Shown in pieces: positions 46,769 to 61,151 of a stretch of DNA of 64,000 nucleotides. The translations under genes and the position numbers were made by a program. The DNA comes from Aphanomyces cochlioides (taxonomy: Eukaryota; Oomycota; Saprolegniomycetes; Saprolegniales; Verrucalvaceae). The stretch lies in assembly GCA_019828595.1 (NCBI GenBank), contig JAHQRK010000023.1, forward strand, positions 1,206,144-1,270,143, given 5' to 3'. The notes beneath the pieces were generated by a model. The model saw nothing but the letters and a program-made list of their open reading frames with translations. It was not told the DNA's origin and did not search any database. The first letter of the stretch is position 1; each line of letters starts with the position of its first letter.

Positions 46769-47893
46769 GCTATACTATACACCCACACAACACGATACCA
46801 TACAACCGAGACACAACAACACATACCACCAAGCATATTCCACTCCCCACGACAACAACGATACCACATTCACACCAAGTTACATCAACTACACCATACA
46901 TATACACAGTCAACACACTACACCCTCATACCTTATACTCACCGACATATATACAACACACCAGCTACTTCCTACTACCGACCTCGTGGCAGTCGTCACA
47001 CACATCAATGGATGGCCGTGGGTCGTGCTTGGAAATTGATGAGATCTAATCTGGATGGCTTGACTGCAACAATGCGTTTTACTGGAGTCAAATCAGGTAC
47101 ATCTTCCCATACAAATGGCGTCAATGTTGTGGCTTTATCCGCTGCATTTCTCACACGAACAGCTCACTCCAGTTCGTCTACATTGATGGATTCAAGCATC
47201 GTAATCGCAGCTTTCTCTGTGTCGAAAGTTGGGACGCTTTTCATGGCAAACAAAAAGTGTCCCAATATGATATTCTACTCTCCTTTTCGTCCAAAGTATG
47301 GTCACTACATAATAACCAGTTTGACTCACGATTATAAGAGCGCCATCATTCTTGCACAGCCGAGGCCACATATATATGAGCAAGTTGTTGTATTCCAAGT
47401 GCGTGGACATGTTGGAAGAGCGTATTTATCGTCTTCCATTTCACACCATCGACAAAAGTATGATGGATCGAGTCTCGCGCAACGTATTGGATTCAAGATA
47501 TTGTTTCTCCAGCTTTGTAATTCCTTCAATTGTATGCATGTAATGTGTGCTATTCGCGTTGGATGAGACCAAATGTGTCGAGACATTCGAGAACAGGACA
47601 TGAAATGGGTTACGAATGACAGTTCATGTGAGCCTGGTCGAAACTCCTCTTCTGGTACATGGTATATTTTCTTTGGCGTGGCAATATGGAATGAGTGTTT
47701 TGAAAAAGAAAACAGAGCGGCGGATGATTGGGGAGACGAGTGGGTACGTTTTTCGTGGAGAAAAATGCTGGTTGTTTGTATTGTTTGTCTGATGACGAAG
47801 GGATAGAAAAGTCGTGATATAAAGACAGTCGAGTGAAGGAGGTGGAGAGTGTGGATGGAAAGTGAGAGTGGTGAAAAAGAGGGGCAAAAGTGT

Positions 47894-47967
47894 AGTCCAC
47901 GACGGGACTCGAACCCGCAATCTCCCGCTTCGTAGGCGGATGCCCTATCCAATTGGGCCACGTAGAC
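47894..47967 (-). tRNA. tRNA-Arg(ACG), array copy 12
   Basis: Identical; unit 1199 bp. Confidence 0.96.
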
Positions 47968-49092
47968 GCTATACTATACACCCACACAACACGATACCAT
48001 ACAACCGAGACACAACAACACATACCACCAAGCATATTCCACTCCCCACGACAACAACGATACCACATTCACACCAAGTTACATCAACTACACCATACAT
48101 ATACACAGTCAACACACTACACCCTCATACCTTATACTCACCGACATATATACAACACACCAGCTACTTCCTACTACCGACCTCGTGGCAGTCGTCACAC
48201 ACATCAATGGATGGCCGTGGGTCGTGCTTGGAAATTGATGAGATCTAATCTGGATGGCTTGACTGCAACAATGCGTTTTACTGGAGTCAAATCAGGTACA
48301 TCTTCCCATACAAATGGCGTCAATGTTGTGGCTTTATCCGCTGCATTTCTCACACGAACAGCTCACTCCAGTTCGTCTACATTGATGGATTCAAGCATCG
48401 TAATCGCAGCTTTCTCTGTGTCGAAAGTTGGGACGCTTTTCATGGCAAACAAAAAGTGTCCCAATATGATATTCTACTCTCCTTTTCGTCCAAAGTATGG
48501 TCACTACATAATAACCAGTTTGACTCACGATTATAAGAGCGCCATCATTCTTGCACAGCCGAGGCCACATATATATGAGCAAGTTGTTGTATTCCAAGTG
48601 CGTGGACATGTTGGAAGAGCGTATTTATCGTCTTCCATTTCACACCATCGACAAAAGTATGATGGATCGAGTCTCGCGCAACGTATTGGATTCAAGATAT
48701 TGTTTCTCCAGCTTTGTAATTCCTTCAATTGTATGCATGTAATGTGTGCTATTCGCGTTGGATGAGACCAAATGTGTCGAGACATTCGAGAACAGGACAT
48801 GAAATGGGTTACGAATGACAGTTCATGTGAGCCTGGTCGAAACTCCTCTTCTGGTACATGGTATATTTTCTTTGGCGTGGCAATATGGAATGAGTGTTTT
48901 GAAAAAGAAAACAGAGCGGCGGATGATTGGGGAGACGAGTGGGTACGTTTTTCGTGGAGAAAAATGCTGGTTGTTTGTATTGTTTGTCTGATGACGAAGG
49001 GATAGAAAAGTCGTGATATAAAGACAGTCGAGTGAAGGAGGTGGAGAGTGTGGATGGAAAGTGAGAGTGGTGAAAAAGAGGGGCAAAAGTGT

Positions 49093-49166
49093 AGTCCACG
49101 ACGGGACTCGAACCCGCAATCTCCCGCTTCGTAGGCGGATGCCCTATCCAATTGGGCCACGTAGAC
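49093..49166 (-). tRNA. tRNA-Arg(ACG), array copy 13
   Basis: Identical; unit 1199 bp. Confidence 0.96.
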
Positions 49167-50291
49167 GCTATACTATACACCCACACAACACGATACCATA
49201 CAACCGAGACACAACAACACATACCACCAAGCATATTCCACTCCCCACGACAACAACGATACCACATTCACACCAAGTTACATCAACTACACCATACATA
49301 TACACAGTCAACACACTACACCCTCATACCTTATACTCACCGACATATATACAACACACCAGCTACTTCCTACTACCGACCTCGTGGCAGTCGTCACACA
49401 CATCAATGGATGGCCGTGGGTCGTGCTTGGAAATTGATGAGATCTAATCTGGATGGCTTGACTGCAACAATGCGTTTTACTGGAGTCAAATCAGGTACAT
49501 CTTCCCATACAAATGGCGTCAATGTTGTGGCTTTATCCGCTGCATTTCTCACACGAACAGCTCACTCCAGTTCGTCTACATTGATGGATTCAAGCATCGT
49601 AATCGCAGCTTTCTCTGTGTCGAAAGTTGGGACGCTTTTCATGGCAAACAAAAAGTGTCCCAATATGATATTCTACTCTCCTTTTCGTCCAAAGTATGGT
49701 CACTACATAATAACCAGTTTGACTCACGATTATAAGAGCGCCATCATTCTTGCACAGCCGAGGCCACATATATATGAGCAAGTTGTTGTATTCCAAGTGC
49801 GTGGACATGTTGGAAGAGCGTATTTATCGTCTTCCATTTCACACCATCGACAAAAGTATGATGGATCGAGTCTCGCGCAACGTATTGGATTCAAGATATT
49901 GTTTCTCCAGCTTTGTAATTCCTTCAATTGTATGCATGTAATGTGTGCTATTCGCGTTGGATGAGACCAAATGTGTCGAGACATTCGAGAACAGGACATG
50001 AAATGGGTTACGAATGACAGTTCATGTGAGCCTGGTCGAAACTCCTCTTCTGGTACATGGTATATTTTCTTTGGCGTGGCAATATGGAATGAGTGTTTTG
50101 AAAAAGAAAACAGAGCGGCGGATGATTGGGGAGACGAGTGGGTACGTTTTTCGTGGAGAAAAATGCTGGTTGTTTGTATTGTTTGTCTGATGACGAAGGG
50201 ATAGAAAAGTCGTGATATAAAGACAGTCGAGTGAAGGAGGTGGAGAGTGTGGATGGAAAGTGAGAGTGGTGAAAAAGAGGGGCAAAAGTGT

Positions 50292-50365
50292 AGTCCACGA
50301 CGGGACTCGAACCCGCAATCTCCCGCTTCGTAGGCGGATGCCCTATCCAATTGGGCCACGTAGAC
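50292..50365 (-). tRNA. tRNA-Arg(ACG), array copy 14
   Basis: Identical; last unit of the continuous CCTTCAATTG block. Confidence 0.96.
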
Positions 50366-51490
50366 GCTATACTATACACCCACACAACACGATACCATAC
50401 AACCGAGACACAACAACACATACCACCAAGCATATTCCACTCCCCACGACAACAACGATACCACATTCACACCAAGTTACATCAACTACACCATACATAT
50501 ACACAGTCAACACACTACACCCTCATACCTTATACTCACCGACATATATACAACACACCAGCTACTTCCTACTACCGACCTCGTGGCAGTCGTCACACAC
50601 ATCAATGGATGGCCGTGGGTCGTGCTTGGAAATTGATGAGATCTAATCTGGATGGCTTGACTGCAACAATGCGTTTTACTGGAGTCAAATCAGGTACATC
50701 TTCCCATACAAATGGCGTCAATGTTGTGGCTTTATCCGCTGCATTTCTCACACGAACAGCTCACTCCAGTTCGTCTACATTGATGGATTCAAGCATCGTA
50801 ATCGCAGCTTTCTCTGTGTCGAAAGTTGGGACGCTTTTCATGGCAAACAAAAAGTGTCCCAATATGATATTCTACTCTCCTTTTCGTCCAAAGTATGGTC
50901 ACTACATAATAACCAGTTTGACTCACGATTATAAGAGCGCCATCATTCTTGCACAGCCGAGGCCACATATATATGAGCAAGTTGTTGTATTCCAAGTGCG
51001 TGGACATGTTGGAAGAGCGTATTTATCGTCTTCCATTTCACACCATCGACAAAAGTATGATGGATCGAGTCTCGCGCAACGTATTGGATTCAAGATATTG
51101 TTTCTCCAGCTTTGTAATTCCTTCAATTGTATGCATGTAATGTGTGCTATTCGCGTTGGATGAGACCAAATGTGTCGAGACATTCGAGAACAGGACATGA
51201 AATGGGTTACGAATGACAGTTCATGTGAGCCTGGTCGAAACTCCTCTTCTGGTACATGGTATATTTTCTTTGGCGTGGCAATATGGAATGAGTGTTTTGA
51301 AAAAGAAAACAGAGCGGCGGATGATTGGGGAGACGAGTGGGTACGTTTTTCGTGGAGAAAAATGCTGGTTGTTTGTATTGTTTGTCTGATGACGAAGGGA
51401 TAGAAAAGTCGTGATATAAAGACAGTCGAGTGAAGGAGGTGGAGAGTGTGGATGGAAAGTGAGAGTGGTGAAAAAGAGGGGCAAAAGTGT

Positions 51491-51564
51491 AGTCCACGAC
51501 GGGACTCGAACCCGCAATCTCCCGCTTCGTAGGCGGATGCCCTATCCAATTGGGCCACGTAGAC
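51491..51564 (-). tRNA. tRNA-Arg(ACG), array copy 15
   Basis: Identical; its unit returns to CCTCCAATTG. Confidence 0.96.
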
Positions 51565-52689
51565 GCTATACTATACACCCACACAACACGATACCATACA
51601 ACCGAGACACAACAACACATACCACCAAGCATATTCCACTCCCCACGACAACAACGATACCACATTCACACCAAGTTACATCAACTACACCATACATATA
51701 CACAGTCAACACACTACACCCTCATACCTTATACTCACCGACATATATACAACACACCAGCTACTTCCTACTACCGACCTCGTGGCAGTCGTCACACACA
51801 TCAATGGATGGCCGTGGGTCGTGCTTGGAAATTGATGAGATCTAATCTGGATGGCTTGACTGCAACAATGCGTTTTACTGGAGTCAAATCAGGTACATCT
51901 TCCCATACAAATGGCGTCAATGTTGTGGCTTTATCCGCTGCATTTCTCACACGAACAGCTCACTCCAGTTCGTCTACATTGATGGATTCAAGCATCGTAA
52001 TCGCAGCTTTCTCTGTGTCGAAAGTTGGGACGCTTTTCATGGCAAACAAAAAGTGTCCCAATATGATATTCTACTCTCCTTTTCGTCCAAAGTATGGTCA
52101 CTACATAATAACCAGTTTGACTCACGATTATAAGAGCGCCATCATTCTTGCACAGCCGAGGCCACATATATATGAGCAAGTTGTTGTATTCCAAGTGCGT
52201 GGACATGTTGGAAGAGCGTATTTATCGTCTTCCATTTCACACCATCGACAAAAGTATGATGGATCGAGTCTCGCGCAACGTATTGGATTCAAGATATTGT
52301 TTCTCCAGCTTTGTAATTCCTCCAATTGTATGCATGTAATGTGTGCTATTCGCGTTGGATGAGACCAAATGTGTCGAGACATTCGAGAACAGGACATGAA
52401 ATGGGTTACGAATGACAGTTCATGTGAGCCTGGTCGAAACTCCTCTTCTGGTACATGGTATATTTTCTTTGGCGTGGCAATATGGAATGAGTGTTTTGAA
52501 AAAGAAAACAGAGCGGCGGATGATTGGGGAGACGAGTGGGTACGTTTTTCGTGGAGAAAAATGCTGGTTGTTTGTATTGTTTGTCTGATGACGAAGGGAT
52601 AGAAAAGTCGTGATATAAAGACAGTCGAGTGAAGGAGGTGGAGAGTGTGGATGGAAAGTGAGAGTGGTGAAAAAGAGGGGCAAAAGTGT

Positions 52690-52763
52690 AGTCCACGACG
52701 GGACTCGAACCCGCAATCTCCCGCTTCGTAGGCGGATGCCCTATCCAATTGGGCCACGTAGAC
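52690..52763 (-). tRNA. tRNA-Arg(ACG), array copy 16
   Basis: Identical; its unit is one base short (a G lost near 53877, downstream of the next tRNA on its own strand). Confidence 0.96.
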
Positions 52764-53887
52764 GCTATACTATACACCCACACAACACGATACCATACAA
52801 CCGAGACACAACAACACATACCACCAAGCATATTCCACTCCCCACGACAACAACGATACCACATTCACACCAAGTTACATCAACTACACCATACATATAC
52901 ACAGTCAACACACTACACCCTCATACCTTATACTCACCGACATATATACAACACACCAGCTACTTCCTACTACCGACCTCGTGGCAGTCGTCACACACAT
53001 CAATGGATGGCCGTGGGTCGTGCTTGGAAATTGATGAGATCTAATCTGGATGGCTTGACTGCAACAATGCGTTTTACTGGAGTCAAATCAGGTACATCTT
53101 CCCATACAAATGGCGTCAATGTTGTGGCTTTATCCGCTGCATTTCTCACACGAACAGCTCACTCCAGTTCGTCTACATTGATGGATTCAAGCATCGTAAT
53201 CGCAGCTTTCTCTGTGTCGAAAGTTGGGACGCTTTTCATGGCAAACAAAAAGTGTCCCAATATGATATTCTACTCTCCTTTTCGTCCAAAGTATGGTCAC
53301 TACATAATAACCAGTTTGACTCACGATTATAAGAGCGCCATCATTCTTGCACAGCCGAGGCCACATATATATGAGCAAGTTGTTGTATTCCAAGTGCGTG
53401 GACATGTTGGAAGAGCGTATTTATCGTCTTCCATTTCACACCATCGACAAAAGTATGATGGATCGAGTCTCGCGCAACGTATTGGATTCAAGATATTGTT
53501 TCTCCAGCTTTGTAATTCCTCCAATTGTATGCATGTAATGTGTGCTATTCGCGTTGGATGAGACCAAATGTGTCGAGACATTCGAGAACAGGACATGAAA
53601 TGGGTTACGAATGACAGTTCATGTGAGCCTGGTCGAAACTCCTCTTCTGGTACATGGTATATTTTCTTTGGCGTGGCAATATGGAATGAGTGTTTTGAAA
53701 AAGAAAACAGAGCGGCGGATGATTGGGGAGACGAGTGGGTACGTTTTTCGTGGAGAAAAATGCTGGTTGTTTGTATTGTTTGTCTGATGACGAAGGGATA
53801 GAAAAGTCGTGATATAAAGACAGTCGAGTGAAGGAGGTGGAGAGTGTGGATGGAAAGTGAGAGTGGTGAAAAAGAGGGCAAAAGTGT

Positions 53888-53961
53888 AGTCCACGACGGG
53901 ACTCGAACCCGCAATCTCCCGCTTCGTAGGCGGATGCCCTATCCAATTGGGCCACGTAGAC
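53888..53961 (-). tRNA. tRNA-Arg(ACG), array copy 17
   Basis: Identical; isolated CCTTCAATTG unit (about 54718) between CCTCCAATTG units. Confidence 0.96.
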
Positions 53962-55086
53962 GCTATACTATACACCCACACAACACGATACCATACAACC
54001 GAGACACAACAACACATACCACCAAGCATATTCCACTCCCCACGACAACAACGATACCACATTCACACCAAGTTACATCAACTACACCATACATATACAC
54101 AGTCAACACACTACACCCTCATACCTTATACTCACCGACATATATACAACACACCAGCTACTTCCTACTACCGACCTCGTGGCAGTCGTCACACACATCA
54201 ATGGATGGCCGTGGGTCGTGCTTGGAAATTGATGAGATCTAATCTGGATGGCTTGACTGCAACAATGCGTTTTACTGGAGTCAAATCAGGTACATCTTCC
54301 CATACAAATGGCGTCAATGTTGTGGCTTTATCCGCTGCATTTCTCACACGAACAGCTCACTCCAGTTCGTCTACATTGATGGATTCAAGCATCGTAATCG
54401 CAGCTTTCTCTGTGTCGAAAGTTGGGACGCTTTTCATGGCAAACAAAAAGTGTCCCAATATGATATTCTACTCTCCTTTTCGTCCAAAGTATGGTCACTA
54501 CATAATAACCAGTTTGACTCACGATTATAAGAGCGCCATCATTCTTGCACAGCCGAGGCCACATATATATGAGCAAGTTGTTGTATTCCAAGTGCGTGGA
54601 CATGTTGGAAGAGCGTATTTATCGTCTTCCATTTCACACCATCGACAAAAGTATGATGGATCGAGTCTCGCGCAACGTATTGGATTCAAGATATTGTTTC
54701 TCCAGCTTTGTAATTCCTTCAATTGTATGCATGTAATGTGTGCTATTCGCGTTGGATGAGACCAAATGTGTCGAGACATTCGAGAACAGGACATGAAATG
54801 GGTTACGAATGACAGTTCATGTGAGCCTGGTCGAAACTCCTCTTCTGGTACATGGTATATTTTCTTTGGCGTGGCAATATGGAATGAGTGTTTTGAAAAA
54901 GAAAACAGAGCGGCGGATGATTGGGGAGACGAGTGGGTACGTTTTTCGTGGAGAAAAATGCTGGTTGTTTGTATTGTTTGTCTGATGACGAAGGGATAGA
55001 AAAGTCGTGATATAAAGACAGTCGAGTGAAGGAGGTGGAGAGTGTGGATGGAAAGTGAGAGTGGTGAAAAAGAGGGGCAAAAGTGT

Positions 55087-55160
55087 AGTCCACGACGGGA
55101 CTCGAACCCGCAATCTCCCGCTTCGTAGGCGGATGCCCTATCCAATTGGGCCACGTAGAC
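55087..55160 (-). tRNA. tRNA-Arg(ACG), array copy 18
   Basis: Identical; transitional unit, with proximal-type sequence first and distal-type GACGGATG and GAGATATAAAG from about 56110. Confidence 0.96.
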
Positions 55161-56285
55161 GCTATACTATACACCCACACAACACGATACCATACAACCG
55201 AGACACAACAACACATACCACCAAGCATATTCCACTCCCCACGACAACAACGATACCACATTCACACCAAGTTACATCAACTACACCATACATATACACA
55301 GTCAACACACTACACCCTCATACCTTATACTCACCGACATATATACAACACACCAGCTACTTCCTACTACCGACCTCGTGGCAGTCGTCACACACATCAA
55401 TGGATGGCCGTGGGTCGTGCTTGGAAATTGATGAGATCTAATCTGGATGGCTTGACTGCAACAATGCGTTTTACTGGAGTCAAATCAGGTACATCTTCCC
55501 ATACAAATGGCGTCAATGTTGTGGCTTTATCCGCTGCATTTCTCACACGAACAGCTCACTCCAGTTCGTCTACATTGATGGATTCAAGCATCGTAATCGC
55601 AGCTTTCTCTGTGTCGAAAGTTGGGACGCTTTTCATGGCAAACAAAAAGTGTCCCAATATGATATTCTACTCTCCTTTTCGTCCAAAGTATGGTCACTAC
55701 ATAATAACCAGTTTGACTCACGATTATAAGAGCGCCATCATTCTTGCACAGCCGAGGCCACATATATATGAGCAAGTTGTTGTATTCCAAGTGCGTGGAC
55801 ATGTTGGAAGAGCGTATTTATCGTCTTCCATTTCACACCATCGACAAAAGTATGATGGATCGAGTCTCGCGCAACGTATTGGATTCAAGATATTGTTTCT
55901 CCAGCTTTGTAATTCCTCCAATTGTATGCATGTAATGTGTGCTATTCGCGTTGGATGAGACCAAATGTGTCGAGACATTCGAGAACAGGACATGAAATGG
56001 GTTACGAATGACAGTTCATGTGAGCCTGGTCGAAACTCCTCTTCTGGTACATGGTATATTTTCTTTGGCGTGGCAATATGGAATGAGTGTTTTGAAAAAG
56101 AAAACAGAGCGACGGATGATTGGGGAGACGAGTGGGTACGTTTTTCGTGGAGAAAAATGCTGGTTGTTTGTATTGTTTGTCTGATGACGAAGGGATAGAA
56201 AAGTCGAGATATAAAGACAGTCGAGTGAAGGAGGTGGAGAGTGTGGATGGAAAGTGAGAGTGGTGAAAAAGAGGGGCAAAAGTGT

Positions 56286-56359
56286 AGTCCACGACGGGAC
56301 TCGAACCCGCAATCTCCCGCTTCGTAGGCGGATGCCCTATCCAATTGGGCCACGTAGAC
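56286..56359 (-). tRNA. tRNA-Arg(ACG), array copy 19
   Basis: Identical; first fully distal-type unit (CATATATATA, ATAATGACC), with CTACCGACC. Confidence 0.96.
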
Positions 56360-57483
56360 GCTATACTATACACCCACACAACACGATACCATACAACCGA
56401 GACACAACAACACATACCACCAAGCATATTCCACTCCCCACGACAACAACGATACCACATTCACACCAAGTTACATCAACTACACCATATATATACACAG
56501 TCAACACACTACACCCTCATACCTTATACTCACCGACATATATACAACACACCAGCTACTTCCTACTACCGACCTCGTGGCAGTCGTCACACACATCAAT
56601 GGATGGCCGTGGGTCGTGCTTGGAAATTGATGAGATCTAATCTGGATGGCTTGACTGCAACAATGCGTTTTACTGGAGTCAAATCAGGTACATCTTCCCA
56701 TACAAATGGCGTCAATGTTGTGGCTTTATCCGCTGCATTTCTCACACGAACAGCTCACTCCAGTTCGTCTACATTGATGGATTCAAGCATCGTAATCGCA
56801 GCTTTCTCTGTGTCGAAAGTTGGGACGCTTTTCATGGCAAACAAAAAGTGTCCCAATATGATATTCTACTCTCCTTTTCGTCCAAAGTATGGTCACTACA
56901 TAATGACCAGTTTGACTCACGATTATAAGAGCGCCATCATTCTTGCACAGCCGAGGCCACATATATATGAGCAAGTTGTTGTATTCCAAGTGCGTGGACA
57001 TGTTGGAAGAGCGTATTTATCGTCTTCCATTTCACACCATCGACAAAAGTATGATGGATCGAGTCTCGCGCAACGTATTGGATTCAAGATATTGTTTCTC
57101 CAGCTTTGTAATTCCTCCAATTGTATGCATGTAATGTGTGCTATTCGCGTTGGATGAGACCAAATGTGTCGAGACATTCGAGAACAGGACATGAAATGGG
57201 TTACGAATGACAGTCATGTGAGCCTGGTCGAAACTCCTCTTCTGGTACATGGTATATTTTCTTTGGCGTGGCAATATGGAATGAGTGTTTTGAAAAAGAA
57301 AACAGAGCGACGGATGATTGGGGAGACGAGTGGGTACGTTTTTCGTGGAGAAAAATGCTGGTTGTTTGTATTGTTTGTCTGATGACGAAGGGATAGAAAA
57401 GTCGAGATATAAAGACAGTCGAGTGAAGGAGGTGGAGAGTGTGGATGGAAAGTGAGAGTGGTGAAAAAGAGGGGCAAAAGTGT

Positions 57484-57557
57484 AGTCCACGACGGGACTC
57501 GAACCCGCAATCTCCCGCTTCGTAGGCGGATGCCCTATCCAATTGGGCCACGTAGAC
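57484..57557 (-). tRNA. tRNA-Arg(ACG), array copy 20
   Basis: Identical; distal type, 1198 bp, CTACTGACC variant. Confidence 0.96.
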
Positions 57558-58681
57558 GCTATACTATACACCCACACAACACGATACCATACAACCGAGA
57601 CACAACAACACATACCACCAAGCATATTCCACTCCCCACGACAACAACGATACCACATTCACACCAAGTTACATCAACTACACCATATATATACACAGTC
57701 AACACACTACACCCTCATACCTTATACTCACCGACATATATACAACACACCAGCTACTTCCTACTACTGACCTCGTGGCAGTCGTCACACACATCAATGG
57801 ATGGCCGTGGGTCGTGCTTGGAAATTGATGAGATCTAATCTGGATGGCTTGACTGCAACAATGCGTTTTACTGGAGTCAAATCAGGTACATCTTCCCATA
57901 CAAATGGCGTCAATGTTGTGGCTTTATCCGCTGCATTTCTCACACGAACAGCTCACTCCAGTTCGTCTACATTGATGGATTCAAGCATCGTAATCGCAGC
58001 TTTCTCTGTGTCGAAAGTTGGGACGCTTTTCATGGCAAACAAAAAGTGTCCCAATATGATATTCTACTCTCCTTTTCGTCCAAAGTATGGTCACTACATA
58101 ATGACCAGTTTGACTCACGATTATAAGAGCGCCATCATTCTTGCACAGCCGAGGCCACATATATATGAGCAAGTTGTTGTATTCCAAGTGCGTGGACATG
58201 TTGGAAGAGCGTATTTATCGTCTTCCATTTCACACCATCGACAAAAGTATGATGGATCGAGTCTCGCGCAACGTATTGGATTCAAGATATTGTTTCTCCA
58301 GCTTTGTAATTCCTCCAATTGTATGCATGTAATGTGTGCTATTCGCGTTGGATGAGACCAAATGTGTCGAGACATTCGAGAACAGGACATGAAATGGGTT
58401 ACGAATGACAGTCATGTGAGCCTGGTCGAAACTCCTCTTCTGGTACATGGTATATTTTCTTTGGCGTGGCAATATGGAATGAGTGTTTTGAAAAAGAAAA
58501 CAGAGCGACGGATGATTGGGGAGACGAGTGGGTACGTTTTTCGTGGAGAAAAATGCTGGTTGTTTGTATTGTTTGTCTGATGACGAAGGGATAGAAAAGT
58601 CGAGATATAAAGACAGTCGAGTGAAGGAGGTGGAGAGTGTGGATGGAAAGTGAGAGTGGTGAAAAAGAGGGGCAAAAGTGT

Positions 58682-58755
58682 AGTCCACGACGGGACTCGA
58701 ACCCGCAATCTCCCGCTTCGTAGGCGGATGCCCTATCCAATTGGGCCACGTAGAC
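58682..58755 (-). tRNA. tRNA-Arg(ACG), array copy 21
   Basis: Identical; distal type, CTACCGACC variant. Confidence 0.96.
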
Positions 58756-59879
58756 GCTATACTATACACCCACACAACACGATACCATACAACCGAGACA
58801 CAACAACACATACCACCAAGCATATTCCACTCCCCACGACAACAACGATACCACATTCACACCAAGTTACATCAACTACACCATATATATACACAGTCAA
58901 CACACTACACCCTCATACCTTATACTCACCGACATATATACAACACACCAGCTACTTCCTACTACCGACCTCGTGGCAGTCGTCACACACATCAATGGAT
59001 GGCCGTGGGTCGTGCTTGGAAATTGATGAGATCTAATCTGGATGGCTTGACTGCAACAATGCGTTTTACTGGAGTCAAATCAGGTACATCTTCCCATACA
59101 AATGGCGTCAATGTTGTGGCTTTATCCGCTGCATTTCTCACACGAACAGCTCACTCCAGTTCGTCTACATTGATGGATTCAAGCATCGTAATCGCAGCTT
59201 TCTCTGTGTCGAAAGTTGGGACGCTTTTCATGGCAAACAAAAAGTGTCCCAATATGATATTCTACTCTCCTTTTCGTCCAAAGTATGGTCACTACATAAT
59301 GACCAGTTTGACTCACGATTATAAGAGCGCCATCATTCTTGCACAGCCGAGGCCACATATATATGAGCAAGTTGTTGTATTCCAAGTGCGTGGACATGTT
59401 GGAAGAGCGTATTTATCGTCTTCCATTTCACACCATCGACAAAAGTATGATGGATCGAGTCTCGCGCAACGTATTGGATTCAAGATATTGTTTCTCCAGC
59501 TTTGTAATTCCTCCAATTGTATGCATGTAATGTGTGCTATTCGCGTTGGATGAGACCAAATGTGTCGAGACATTCGAGAACAGGACATGAAATGGGTTAC
59601 GAATGACAGTCATGTGAGCCTGGTCGAAACTCCTCTTCTGGTACATGGTATATTTTCTTTGGCGTGGCAATATGGAATGAGTGTTTTGAAAAAGAAAACA
59701 GAGCGACGGATGATTGGGGAGACGAGTGGGTACGTTTTTCGTGGAGAAAAATGCTGGTTGTTTGTATTGTTTGTCTGATGACGAAGGGATAGAAAAGTCG
59801 AGATATAAAGACAGTCGAGTGAAGGAGGTGGAGAGTGTGGATGGAAAGTGAGAGTGGTGAAAAAGAGGGGCAAAAGTGT

Positions 59880-59953
59880 AGTCCACGACGGGACTCGAAC
59901 CCGCAATCTCCCGCTTCGTAGGCGGATGCCCTATCCAATTGGGCCACGTAGAC
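59880..59953 (-). tRNA. tRNA-Arg(ACG), array copy 22
   Basis: Identical; distal type, CTACTGACC variant. Confidence 0.96.
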
Positions 59954-61077
59954 GCTATACTATACACCCACACAACACGATACCATACAACCGAGACACA
60001 ACAACACATACCACCAAGCATATTCCACTCCCCACGACAACAACGATACCACATTCACACCAAGTTACATCAACTACACCATATATATACACAGTCAACA
60101 CACTACACCCTCATACCTTATACTCACCGACATATATACAACACACCAGCTACTTCCTACTACTGACCTCGTGGCAGTCGTCACACACATCAATGGATGG
60201 CCGTGGGTCGTGCTTGGAAATTGATGAGATCTAATCTGGATGGCTTGACTGCAACAATGCGTTTTACTGGAGTCAAATCAGGTACATCTTCCCATACAAA
60301 TGGCGTCAATGTTGTGGCTTTATCCGCTGCATTTCTCACACGAACAGCTCACTCCAGTTCGTCTACATTGATGGATTCAAGCATCGTAATCGCAGCTTTC
60401 TCTGTGTCGAAAGTTGGGACGCTTTTCATGGCAAACAAAAAGTGTCCCAATATGATATTCTACTCTCCTTTTCGTCCAAAGTATGGTCACTACATAATGA
60501 CCAGTTTGACTCACGATTATAAGAGCGCCATCATTCTTGCACAGCCGAGGCCACATATATATGAGCAAGTTGTTGTATTCCAAGTGCGTGGACATGTTGG
60601 AAGAGCGTATTTATCGTCTTCCATTTCACACCATCGACAAAAGTATGATGGATCGAGTCTCGCGCAACGTATTGGATTCAAGATATTGTTTCTCCAGCTT
60701 TGTAATTCCTCCAATTGTATGCATGTAATGTGTGCTATTCGCGTTGGATGAGACCAAATGTGTCGAGACATTCGAGAACAGGACATGAAATGGGTTACGA
60801 ATGACAGTCATGTGAGCCTGGTCGAAACTCCTCTTCTGGTACATGGTATATTTTCTTTGGCGTGGCAATATGGAATGAGTGTTTTGAAAAAGAAAACAGA
60901 GCGACGGATGATTGGGGAGACGAGTGGGTACGTTTTTCGTGGAGAAAAATGCTGGTTGTTTGTATTGTTTGTCTGATGACGAAGGGATAGAAAAGTCGAG
61001 ATATAAAGACAGTCGAGTGAAGGAGGTGGAGAGTGTGGATGGAAAGTGAGAGTGGTGAAAAAGAGGGGCAAAAGTGT

Positions 61078-61151
61078 AGTCCACGACGGGACTCGAACCC
61101 GCAATCTCCCGCTTCGTAGGCGGATGCCCTATCCAATTGGGCCACGTAGAC
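61078..61151 (-). tRNA. tRNA-Arg(ACG), array copy 23
   Basis: Identical; CTACCGACC variant. Its unit has a lost G near 61467 and three extra T near 62130. Confidence 0.96.
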
